From NCBI RefSeq assembly GCF_015207005.2, contig NZ_JADEXS020000001.1, positions 7,649,001 to 7,713,000 of the forward strand: 64,000 nt of DNA, in the 5' to 3' direction. Numbering within the stretch: position 1 is the first letter of the stretch; each line of letters starts with the position of its first letter. Source of the DNA: Desmonostoc muscorum LEGE 12446. Its GTDB lineage: Bacteria; Cyanobacteriota; Cyanobacteriia; Cyanobacteriales; Nostocaceae. The position numbers and the translations under genes are program-made. Positions 18,216 through 26,663 of the stretch are shown here, piece after piece. Below the pieces are notes generated by a model, which did no database searches, had not been told where the DNA came from, and saw nothing but the letters and a program-made list of their open reading frames with translations.

Positions 18216-20465
18216 ATGACTTTGAAAACTTATTCTTACACCACCAAAGGCGGAGTTTGTGTATCTCGCTCCCAGAGTGAAATTTGTTTGTTAGAAACTG
18301 CTATAGAAGAAGTCTTATTACGTCTTGATTCCCAGCGTGGAGGATTGCTTAAAAGCAGCTACGAATATCCAGGAAGATATAAAAGATGGGCAATAGGTTT
18401 TGTCAATCCACCCCTAGAACTTGTGACCTGTGAGAACTGTTTTACACTCACAGCACTTAACGAGCGAGGCATAGTGCTACTACCATATTTTGTAGAGCGT
18501 TTATGCCGACAACCGCAACTGATAGCAGTCAAACAGGAGAAAGAGCGTGTCACCGGCTCTGTTCGACCCACAGAACGTTTCTTTTCAGAAGAAGAACGCA
18601 GCAAACAACCGTCTGTCTTTAGTGTGATTCGTGAGATTTTATATGCCTTTAGTAGTCCTGAAGATCGGCATTTAGGACTATACGGTGCATTTGGCTATGA
18701 CTTGGTTTTCCAATTCGAGCCAATGCCAAAACATCTTGAACGTTCTGAAGATCGGCGAGATTTGCTACTTTATTTACCTGATGAACTCGTTGTTGTTGAC
18801 TACTACCAACAATGTGCATTTCGATTACAATACGAATTCAAAACAAAACATGGTAGCACTAGTGGTTTACCTCGCACTGGTAAAATCATTGATTATAAAG
18901 GAAAGTGCCGTACTCCAACTCAATCATCTGACCATGAAAAAGGTGAGTATGAGAATCAGGTGAAAAAAGCACTTGAATATTTCCGTCGGGGTGAATTATT
19001 TGAAGTAGTTCCCAGTCAAAGCTTTTTTGAAGTTTGTCAGCAACCACCAACTGAGTTGTTTAGAACACTACAGCAAATTAATCCCAGTCCCTATGGATTC
19101 ATCTTTAATTTAGGTGGAGAATATCTAATTGGTGCATCTCCAGAAATATTTGTACGTACAGAAGGAAAACGTGTAGAAACCTGCCCCATCAGTGGCACAA
19201 TTCGGCGGGGACAAGATGCGATCGATGATGCTGCTCAAATCCTGAAACTTCTCAACTCCCATAAGGATGAAGCAGAGTTAACCATGTGTACTGATGTTGA
19301 TCGCAACGATAAATCAAGAATTTGCGAGCCTGGTTCAGTCCGAGTCATTGGCCGTCGCCAGATTGAATTGTATAGCCATTTAATCCATACAGTAGATCAT
19401 GTTGAAGGCTTACTGCAACCTGAGTTTGATGCCTTAGATGCATTTCTTACTCATCTTTGGGCAGTCACAGTCACAGGAGCGCCAAAACGAGCAGCAATGC
19501 AGTTTATCGAACAACACGAACGCAGTCCTCGGCGTTGGTATGGAGGAGCGATCGGATACTTAAGCTTCAACGGTGACTTAAATACCGGTCTGATTTTGCG
19601 GACTATTCAGCTCAAAGATTCAATTGCCCAAGTGCGAGTAGGCGCGACAGTTCTTTATGACTCAATTCCAGAAGCCGAAGCCCAGGAAACTCTCACAAAA
19701 GCTGCTGCGCTGTTTGAGACACTCTACCAGACCAAGCATAGAAGTATCAATTTTTCCAGCAGAACTGACCATTCACAAGCACTAGTTGGAATAGGGAAGC
19801 ATATCTTAGTCATTGACTATGAAGACTCGTTTGTTCACACCCTAGCCAACTATTTTCGTCAAACTGGTGCAACGGTGACTACACTACGTCATGGTTTTTC
19901 GGAATCAGTATTTGATAGGAAATGCCCAGATCTTGTTGTCTTATCTCCTGGTCCTGGCAAGCCCAGTGACTTTGGTGTACCACAGACAGTTAGAACTTGT
20001 ATACGTCGAAAAATTCCTATCTTCGGAGTTTGTCTTGGGTTACAAGGAATTGTTGAAGCTTTCGGGGGCCAATTAGGAGTTCTCGATTATCCACAGCATG
20101 GTAAATCATCTCGGATTTTCGTTACAGATCCAGACTCCGGCATCTTCAAGAATTTACCACCATCATTTGAAGTTGGTAGATATCATTCGTTATTTGCCCA
20201 GTCCGATTTATTACCCAAAGAATTGAAGGTTACAGCTATTTCAGATGATGGTGTCATTATGGGCATTGAGCATCAAAAACTTCCAATTGCAGCAGTCCAG
20301 TTTCATCCAGAATCAATTATGAGCCTTGCCCAAAAAGTAGGTCTGACAATCATTAAGAATGTGGTGGATATGTACACAAAAACTAGCAGTACCTCAAATC
20401 AGCTGCAAGAGGAGAATTTCAGCAACAAGAATGAGATAAGTAATGCCGTCTTGCTTATTTCCTAA
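18216..20465 (+). CDS. trpEG: anthranilate synthase, TrpE-TrpG fusion
   Basis: The 749-residue protein fuses the chorismate-using subunit (about 1-510) and the glutamine amidotransferase (about 530-720), making anthranilate from chorismate and glutamine. ATG 18216 with GAGAGG upstream is preferred over a TTG 36 bases earlier. TrpE landmarks include YEYPGRYKRW near the N terminus, ISGTIRRG and VTVTGAPKRAAMQFIE. The amidotransferase half shows SPGPGKP (about 576-582), the nucleophile loop FGVCLGLQG and the FHPES Glu. TrpEG fusions of this kind occur in secondary metabolism and in some cyanobacterial trp loci; the absence of other trp genes here suggests a dedicated precursor-supply copy. Feedback sensitivity cannot be judged. 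Confidence 0.9.
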   Translation: MTLKTYSYTTKGGVCVSRSQSEICLLETAIEEVLLRLDSQRGGLLKSSYEYPGRYKRWAIGFVNPPLELVTCENCFTLTALNERGIVLLPYFVERLCRQPQLIAVKQEKERVTGSVRPTERFFSEEERSKQPSVFSVIREILYAFSSPEDRHLGLYGAFGYDLVFQFEPMPKHLERSEDRRDLLLYLPDELVVVDYYQQCAFRLQYEFKTKHGSTSGLPRTGKIIDYKGKCRTPTQSSDHEKGEYENQVKKALEYFRRGELFEVVPSQSFFEVCQQPPTELFRTLQQINPSPYGFIFNLGGEYLIGASPEIFVRTEGKRVETCPISGTIRRGQDAIDDAAQILKLLNSHKDEAELTMCTDVDRNDKSRICEPGSVRVIGRRQIELYSHLIHTVDHVEGLLQPEFDALDAFLTHLWAVTVTGAPKRAAMQFIEQHERSPRRWYGGAIGYLSFNGDLNTGLILRTIQLKDSIAQVRVGATVLYDSIPEAEAQETLTKAAALFETLYQTKHRSINFSSRTDHSQALVGIGKHILVIDYEDSFVHTLANYFRQTGATVTTLRHGFSESVFDRKCPDLVVLSPGPGKPSDFGVPQTVRTCIRRKIPIFGVCLGLQGIVEAFGGQLGVLDYPQHGKSSRIFVTDPDSGIFKNLPPSFEVGRYHSLFAQSDLLPKELKVTAISDDGVIMGIEHQKLPIAAVQFHPESIMSLAQKVGLTIIKNVVDMYTKTSSTSNQLQEENFSNKNEISNAVLLIS

Positions 20466-20585
20466 CTCAAGCTGATGTCGATCGGGATAGGCAGGGCAAG
20501 AAGTTTAATATTAAGCAGATCGCTTTTTATCAAACTATCCTACATTCTACTGATAATTTTGGCAAAATAAACGGATTAAGATTGC

Positions 20586-22226
20586 ATGAAACTCATACGA
20601 CTACTTTTGAAAACTTCCTGGAAAAACCTGACTTTAGCCATGCTAACGGGGTTAATCAGCGGAGTTAGTAACGCAGGACTGATTGCTCTCATTAACATCT
20701 CTTTAACGAATCCAGAAGTACCAAAATCAGTTCTCGCTAGTAGTTTCGTTGGTCTTTGCTTGTTAATTTTGCTGACAAATGCTCCATCTCAAATATTGCT
20801 TAGTATGTTGGCACAACATGTCATCTTCGACCTAAGAATGCAATTAACTCGGCGTATTCTAGCTGCTCCCTTGCGCCAATTGGAAGAGCTTGGAAGTCCA
20901 ACATTACTAGCAAGCTTGACAGAGGATGTGGAGGTAATTTCTAAAGCATCGCTTTCCCTTTCCATTCTATGCCTGAATATAGCGATGTTACTTGGCTGTA
21001 TGCTCTATCTGAGTTGGCTATCAGTAAAAGTGTTTTTACTGTTAGTAGTGTATATATTTTTGGGCTTCTCTTTCTTCGGTTTCTTGATGGGCAAAGGCAG
21101 ACGTTTGTTCGAGCTTGCCCGCAAACAACAAGACCGATTGCTTGCTCACTTCCAAACCACTACTGAGGGTATTAAAGAACTTAAACTACACCATCAGCGC
21201 CGTCAAGCATTTGTCCGTGAAGATGTAGAAGCTACAGCTGCGGCTTCCCGACGTTACCAAGTAGCAGCAATGACAATGTTTGGAATAGTCGGGGGTTCGG
21301 CAATCCTCGTGTTATTTATTCCCATAGGATTGTTGTTGTTTGTTTTACCTTTGGTGAGTGACATATCGATGAGTATTGTTTCAGGCTTTGTTCTGACAAT
21401 AGTATTCATGCTTATGCCTCTGCAAATGATTTCAGCAATGTTGCCCGAATTAATGAGAGCTAATGTTGCTGTCAACAAGATAGAGTCTTTGGGATTATCG
21501 CTGGCCGCTCAAACAACTGAACTTGATATTTCTCTATCCTCATACTTCAAACTTCAGCAGCAGAAACTAGAGTTAATCGAAGTGACTCATGCTTATCAAC
21601 GAGAAGGAGAAGTAAGTCAATTTATTTTAGGGCCAATTAACTTAATATTTTCTCCCGGAGAATTGGTCTTTATTGTCGGTGGTAACGGTAGTGGAAAGTC
21701 TACATTGGTGAAGTTGATAGCCGGACTTTATATTCCTGAAAGTGGAACAATTCGCTTAGGTCGAGAAACCATTACTGAGGCTAACCGAGAGTGGTATCGC
21801 CAGCATTTTTCAGTAGTGTTTTCAGATTTTTACTTGTTTGACCGTCTCTTAGGATTTGAACGCGATCGAATAGATAAACAAACTCAACACTACCTCAAAC
21901 AGCTGCAACTAGACAAAAAAGTGCAAGTGAAAGATGGACATTTCTCCAGCACTGCACTTTCACAAGGTCAACGCAAACGCCTTGCACTCTTGACTGCTTA
22001 TTTAGAAGACCGCCCTATTTACGTATTCGACGAGTGGGCATCTGACCAAGACCCTATGTTTAAGCAGATTTTTTACACCCAACTAGTGTCAGAGTTAAAG
22101 CAGCGTGGTAAGACCGTTTTAGTCATCAGCCATGACGACCACTACTTTTACTTAGCAGATCGAATCATAAAACTAGATAGCGGCAAAGTTGAGTATGACC
22201 AACACCCTCTCAGCTTAGCTTTGTAA
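20586..22226 (+). CDS. ABC exporter of the cyclic-peptide (SyrD/PvdE-like) family
   Basis: A fused half-transporter of 546 residues: a membrane domain with about six helices (roughly 15-300) and a nucleotide-binding domain. Walker A is GGNGSGKST (about 362-370), the signature is LSQGQRKR (about 458) and Walker B with its catalytic Glu is IYVFDEWASDQD (about 480). This family exports siderophores and lipopeptides in gamma-proteobacteria and is found in cyanobacterial metabolite clusters. It would act as a homodimer in the cytoplasmic membrane. Position inside the cluster and a four-base ORF-to-ORF gap upstream of the methyltransferase region suggest that it exports the cluster product. Confidence 0.85.
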   Translation: MKLIRLLLKTSWKNLTLAMLTGLISGVSNAGLIALINISLTNPEVPKSVLASSFVGLCLLILLTNAPSQILLSMLAQHVIFDLRMQLTRRILAAPLRQLEELGSPTLLASLTEDVEVISKASLSLSILCLNIAMLLGCMLYLSWLSVKVFLLLVVYIFLGFSFFGFLMGKGRRLFELARKQQDRLLAHFQTTTEGIKELKLHHQRRQAFVREDVEATAAASRRYQVAAMTMFGIVGGSAILVLFIPIGLLLFVLPLVSDISMSIVSGFVLTIVFMLMPLQMISAMLPELMRANVAVNKIESLGLSLAAQTTELDISLSSYFKLQQQKLELIEVTHAYQREGEVSQFILGPINLIFSPGELVFIVGGNGSGKSTLVKLIAGLYIPESGTIRLGRETITEANREWYRQHFSVVFSDFYLFDRLLGFERDRIDKQTQHYLKQLQLDKKVQVKDGHFSSTALSQGQRKRLALLTAYLEDRPIYVFDEWASDQDPMFKQIFYTQLVSELKQRGKTVLVISHDDHYFYLADRIIKLDSGKVEYDQHPLSLAL

Positions 22227-22304
22227 ATTTTGTTCGGAAAATTTGAGATAGATTCCACAATTTTTTTCGTCATTCTTTCATATACAAATTCATCGGAAAT
22301 CATC

Positions 22305-23348
22305 ATGTTTCAAACAGAAGCTATTCACGGAACCATCCAAACTAACCTGAATCTGCCCGAAAAACTGTTGCAAATGAGCAATGGTACGTTTGTCACACAA
22401 GCAATTTACGTAGCAGCCAAGTTAGGTATTGCTGACTTACTCAAAGACGGTGCAAAAAGCAGTGACGAACTAGCAAAATTAACTGATGTAGATGCTCAAT
22501 CTCTGTATCGGATGATGCGTGCTTTATGTAGTATTAGTATATTTACTGAAGTTGATGATCGAAAATTTCAGTTAACGCCCCTTGGAGAATGTCTCCAAAC
22601 TGATATTCCAGGTTCAATGCGTGCTTTTGCGATCGCTCTTGGTGAACCTTGGTTCTGGCAAGCCTGCGGTAGCCTGCTTGAGAGCATTAAAACAGGAAAA
22701 AATGTTTTTGAGAATCTCTACGGGATGGAAGATCGATCGTATCTAATGCAACACCCAGAAATAGTTCTAATGCTCCAAGGAGCAATAAACGCTTTTACCA
22801 CATCGCTGATCCCTACAATGCTGGCTAGCTATGACTTTTCGGCATTCAGCAAGATTGTTGATGTTGGCTGCGGACAAGGCGCTCTCATGGTCGCAATCCT
22901 CAAGGCAAATCCAACAATGAAGGGTATCCTCTTCGACCAACCACCCATTGTTCAAGGAGCAAAACATCTGCTCAAAGCAAAAGGAGTTGCAGAACGCTGT
23001 GAAATTGTCGGAGGAGACTTCTTGCAGTTCGTGCCAAAAGGAGGGGATGGCTATATCTTGAAGCACATTCTCCACATCTGTGATGATAAAAATGCTCTCG
23101 CCATCCTCAAGAACTGCCACCAGGCGATGGTGGACAATGGTAAATTGATCGTTTTTGAGGCAGTGATTCCATCAGCTAACCAGCCATCTTTAAGTAAGTG
23201 GTTCGATCTGCACATGCTTTTGATGGGTGATGGTCGTGAGCGTACAGAAACCGAATATCGAGAGCTTTTAGCTGCGGCTGGCTTTATGGTCAGGAAAGTT
23301 TTTTCTACCCAGGCTCCCGTAGATGTGATTGAGGCAGTGAAAGTCTAG
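22305..23348 (+). CDS. SAM-dependent O-methyltransferase (plant-type, family 2)
   Basis: ATG 22305 gives 347 residues. The N-terminal winged-helix dimerisation domain (MSNGTFVTQAIYVAAKLGIADLL) is followed by the SAM-binding motif I, VDVGCGQGA (about 184-192), and the segment GGDFLQF. ILKHILHICDD contains the His that acts as base in this family. Relatives methylate hydroxyl groups on aromatic rings or polyketides. In this cluster a hydroxyindole or related phenol is the likely acceptor, possibly made by the KMO-like enzyme or a P450. The ribosome-binding site is weak, so translation may be coupled to the upstream exporter gene. Confidence 0.85.
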   Translation: MFQTEAIHGTIQTNLNLPEKLLQMSNGTFVTQAIYVAAKLGIADLLKDGAKSSDELAKLTDVDAQSLYRMMRALCSISIFTEVDDRKFQLTPLGECLQTDIPGSMRAFAIALGEPWFWQACGSLLESIKTGKNVFENLYGMEDRSYLMQHPEIVLMLQGAINAFTTSLIPTMLASYDFSAFSKIVDVGCGQGALMVAILKANPTMKGILFDQPPIVQGAKHLLKAKGVAERCEIVGGDFLQFVPKGGDGYILKHILHICDDKNALAILKNCHQAMVDNGKLIVFEAVIPSANQPSLSKWFDLHMLLMGDGRERTETEYRELLAAAGFMVRKVFSTQAPVDVIEAVKV

Positions 23349-23438
23349 ATTGCCAACAGGGTTAACAACAAATGATGAAAATATCTTTTCCTATTCTCTA
23401 AAAAATATCTAATGAAAGCCTTTCGGAGGAATTTCATT

Positions 23439-24317
23439 ATGTCACAGCAAATTCAGAACATCGTAATTGTTGGTGGTGGTTCTGCTGGTTGGATGACCGC
23501 AGCATATTTGAGCAAAGCTTTGAGCAAAAATATGCAAATATCTTTAGTTGAGTCTTCCAACATTACAACAATTGGAGTTGGTGAGGCTACTTTTAGTACC
23601 ATCAAAGTATTCTTTGATTTTCTCGGCTTACAAGAGAGCGAATGGATGCCAAAATGCAATGCCAGTTACAAGATGGCAATTAAGTTCGTCAACTGGAATG
23701 CACAAAGACGACACTTTTACCATCCTTTTCAAAGGTATGAAATGGTAGAAGGTTTTGATATTGCAGAATGGTGGCTGAAAATGAAGCGCAGCGAAGAGCC
23801 ATTCGATTATGCTTGTTTTCTCATCCCATTACTATGCGATAATCAGCGGTCTCCTAGATATTTTGATGGCACTGTTTTTGATCGTAAAGTTCAAAACTTA
23901 TTCTCTGGCGAGTCTATCCCGGAGAAAAATGTATTGGCAGATCTCAAAGTTCAGTACCCTTACGCCTATCATTTTGACGCTAATTTGTTGGCAAGATTCC
24001 TAAAAGATTATGCCAAGCAAAGAGGTGTGACACAAATTGTTGATGACGTTATGGATGTGAAGCTATCAGAAAATGGCAGCATCGATAGTATTATTACCAA
24101 AGAGCATGGCAATATCAATGCAGACCTATTTATAGACTGTACTGGTTTCCGCGGTCTGTTGATTAATAAAGCTTTGAGGGAACCATTCATTTCTTTCTCT
24201 GAGTCCTTATTGTGCGACAGAGCGATCGCCATGCAAGTACCAACCGATATTAAGAAGGATGGCATCAACCCTTATAGAACCCATTTGACATCTAAGAAGG
24301 TGCTGCAAGCCTCTTAA
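23439..24317 (+). pseudogene. tryptophan-halogenase homologue, 5' part, interrupted by an IS5-type element
   Basis: ATG 23439 follows GGAGG nine bases upstream and is preferred over ATG 23412. The FAD motif GGGSAGW lies near the N terminus, VGEATFSTIK follows, and the catalytic-type Lys of PrnA/RebH is present at about residue 78 in CNASYKMAIKFVNW. The frame enters the insertion sequence after NPY and stops at 24317. Joining 23439-24276 to 25217-26028 gives an exact 549-residue protein, close to the ~540 of tryptophan halogenases. The truncated product lacks the W-x-W-x-I-P motif and is expected to be inactive. Confidence 0.9.
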
Positions 24318-25212
24318 TCATTAGCCTGATGAAGCAGATATTGAGTTTGGCAGTGGCACTAACCAGGGTTCGTTCAAAGTTCTTAACCAGAATTTTACAG
24401 CGCTCCATCCAAGCATTGGAGCGTTCGATCACCCATCTAGCTATTGCCGGAACAAATCCAGATTTTCCTTGTGCCGCTTTCTCTTGTTTTGAGGGTTTCG
24501 TAGAAAGTTGAAACTGAATTTTGGTCATGATCTCTGGGTAAATTCGCTCTAACTCCTGAGTCAAATATTCTGGGTGATACCCATGATCTAGCAGGATAGT
24601 AATCTTGGGAATATCGATAGGTTTTGACTTGAAGTAGTCGATGTTGAGAGTAAACATCTCAATTAATCCGGCATCATCCGAGACATTGGCGCGAGTACAG
24701 AGCGTAAAAAAGGGAAACCCAAGGGTGTCAATAGCCAAATGCCTTTTAATACCGTTGGTGGCTTTGTAGAAGCAAAAACCTTTCGACTCCACACTGGCGT
24801 TGCAGGTATTTTTCACTGCTTGGGAGTCAATGATGATCAATGTCGTCCAGTGCGGTTTTTTTTTTACCTGTTCACGCACTTGTCCATGTAAGACACTCAT
24901 CAGTTCCTCAAATACCCCGGCTGCTCGCCACTGTTTGTAGTGCCAATATACAGTGGAATAAGGGGGGAGGTCTTTAGGTAAGTCTTGCCAATTGCATCCA
25001 TTTTTTAGTTGATAGAGAATTCCATTGAAGATATCTCGCTTTGGCCAGTTGGTCGGTCGAGTCTGCTTCTTAGTCGGTAATATCTCTTGCAATAAGGGTT
25101 CAAAAATTTCCCATTCTGCATCAGTGAGGTTGCTGGAATACGCCATTAGTATTGGATTTTAGATGCTGAGGAGTACCTTAATTCAAAACCTCACAAGATG
25201 TCAAATGGGTTC
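24277..25212 (-). mobile_element. IS5-family insertion sequence, 936 bp
   Basis: The ends are perfect 17-bp inverted repeats, GAACCCATTTGACATCT at 24277-24293 and its complement at 25196-25212. The target TATA is duplicated at 24273-24276 and 25213-25216. The single transposase gene reads opposite to the halogenase it interrupts. The ATG of the downstream halogenase fragment (25198) lies within the right end of the element. Confidence 0.9.
24292..25146 (-). CDS. IS5-family transposase
   Basis: The 284-residue protein has the N-terminal LTDAEWEIFEPLL motif, the WHYKQWRAAGVFEEL segment and DDE acids in IIIDSQAVKN, ILLDHGYHPE and VIERSNAWMERCK, all typical of IS5-type elements. The frame is intact, so it could be functional. 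The codon run of eight A residues (as T on the plus strand near 24860) could permit slippage but the frame does not need it. Confidence 0.9.
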   Translation of the reverse strand: MAYSSNLTDAEWEIFEPLLQEILPTKKQTRPTNWPKRDIFNGILYQLKNGCNWQDLPKDLPPYSTVYWHYKQWRAAGVFEELMSVLHGQVREQVKKKPHWTTLIIIDSQAVKNTCNASVESKGFCFYKATNGIKRHLAIDTLGFPFFTLCTRANVSDDAGLIEMFTLNIDYFKSKPIDIPKITILLDHGYHPEYLTQELERIYPEIMTKIQFQLSTKPSKQEKAAQGKSGFVPAIARWVIERSNAWMERCKILVKNFERTLVSATAKLNICFIRLMIKRLAAPS

Positions 25213-26028
25213 TATACAACCGCTACTGCGCTGACATCTGGTTGGGTTTGGAATATACCTCTGTATGGCAGAATTGGTACGGGATATGTTTACTCTAGTG
25301 AGTTTCTCTCAGAAGAAAAGGCAGAACAGGAATTTCGCCAGCACTTAGGAGTGGCTGCACAGAATTGCAAGGCATCGCACATTAAAATGCGGGTGGGACG
25401 AAACCGCAATTCATGGGTAAAGAACTGTGTAGCAATTGGTCTATCCAGTGGATTTGTAGAACCATTGGAATCTACGGGCATATTCTTTATCCAACACGGT
25501 ATTGAAGAGTTGCTCGCTCACTTCCCAGACAAAACCTTCAACGAGGAATTTATCAAAAGCTACAACAAAACTATTGCTGAGTGCATAGATGGTGTTCGTA
25601 ACTTTTTGACGCTGCATTACTGTGCCAGTGATAGAGCAGATACGCCATTCTGGAAAGCAACTAAGCATAAGATTGTTGTTCCGGAAGAATTACGCGAAAG
25701 ATTGCGGTTGTGGAAAAATCGATTGCCAAATAGCAAAAACATCGATCGCAATTATCATGGCTTTGAGTCTTACTCTTATTCTGTGATGTTGCTTGGACTC
25801 AATTATGCGCCTTTAAAGAATCTACCTGCTTTGGATCGTATTGACGAACGAAACGCCATCCATGCATTTAATGTCATTAAGGAAAGAGCTAATTACTTGA
25901 AAGGTACTTTACCATCACAGTACGAATACTTAACTTATATCATTAAGTCTCAAGAGCAATCGGAGTATCTGAGCGAAAATAGATTTGATACTAATTTTGT
26001 ATATCGCTCTGCAATTTTAAACAAATAA
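25198..26028 (+). pseudogene. tryptophan-halogenase homologue, 3' part
   Basis: The fragment carries the halogenase signature W-x-W-x-I-P as GWVWNIPLYGRIGTGYVYSS and the conserved GLSSGFVEPLESTGIFFIQ segment that closes the flavin pocket. True halogenase sequence begins at 25217, after the TATA duplication; the first residues (MSNGF) come from the insertion sequence. An ATG in the insertion end could start a separate C-terminal polypeptide, but there is no good ribosome-binding site. The gene end at 26028 is the end of the cluster. Confidence 0.9.
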
Positions 26029-26138
26029 TGATTGATTGTCGCAATCAATAAAATAGCTAATTTTACCAGTAGAGTGTGGGTTACTGACTCTACATCTTTG
26101 GCTTTAGTGCGATCGCGCTGAAACACTGCACAATTTGT

Positions 26139-26241
26139 GATACATTTCACGAAAACCTTGATACATATATATTTACCGTAGGGCAGCACAGCTGTGCTAC
26201 CCTACCAAGGTATTTGTATCAACCTTCAAGTGAAACGGTAT
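26139..26241. repeat. palindromic MITE-like element
   Basis: The ends pair imperfectly over about 30 bp: GATACATTTCACGAAAACCT at the left, and at the right a sequence whose complement begins ATACCGTTTCACTTGAAGGT. The centre GTAGGGCAGCACAGCTGTGC is followed by its complement. A related half-copy in the opposite orientation lies at 51936-51995. Confidence 0.65.
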
Positions 26242-26261
26242 GAGGTTCCAAGCATAGCATC

Positions 26262-26538
26262 TCAGAAAAATATCGATGCATTCACATCATGTATCTGTGA
26301 GCGATGCATATTCAACAGGAGTCCCGCCACATCAAAGCTCAGGTAACATTTGAAGTAGGACACGATGAAAAACAATTTGTCTTGAGCTTTTCGCAAGCGG
26401 GCGCGTCCTCCATCGAAGGCACGTTGATGAGGTGAGTCTCAAAGTAGATGGTGCTAAAGGTGAGCAATAGGGCATCAAACGTTTTCCGATTCAATTCAGT
26501 TAATGTCTGCAACAGCCGAGCTTGCTTGAGCGCACTTC
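26262..26538 (-). pseudogene. decayed IS5-like transposase fragment
   Basis: On the minus strand two overlapping frames give parts of a transposase N-terminal region: LLQTLTELNRKTFDALLLTF, then after a frameshift near 26410-26430 GGRARRLRKAQDKLFFIVSY followed by FKCYLSFDVAGLLLNMHRSQ. This matches the pattern of short DDE transposases in which a basic GGR segment is followed by a D/E-K-L-F-F-I-L-x-Y-x-K helix. The catalytic part is missing. It shows an older mobile-element event at the cluster border. Confidence 0.65.
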
Positions 26539-26663
26539 AATATTCAGCATCATCCTTTCCTACACTGCTGTGTATTCTCTTTGATTTCCCGGCAAGTCTA
26601 ATGTTTTGAACCGATATGTCCCACGATTAATCGTGAACATGTTCACATCAAGGAGCGCTCAAT

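Larger units (their letters stand above)
26029..26663. other. spacer between the cluster and the MacAB-like exporter
   Basis: The stretch holds a palindromic MITE-like element (26139-26241), a decayed transposase fragment on the minus strand (26262-26538), and the ribosome-binding site AAGGAGCG ahead of the exporter subunit at 26664. No intact gene is present. Confidence 0.6.

Noticed and set aside
5505..26028. Scytonemin, hapalindole/ambiguine or calothrixin cluster
   Set aside because: The hallmark scytonemin genes and the prenyltransferase/isonitrile genes of hapalindoles are absent. For calothrixin nothing in the sequence alone supports the assignment, so no named product is claimed.
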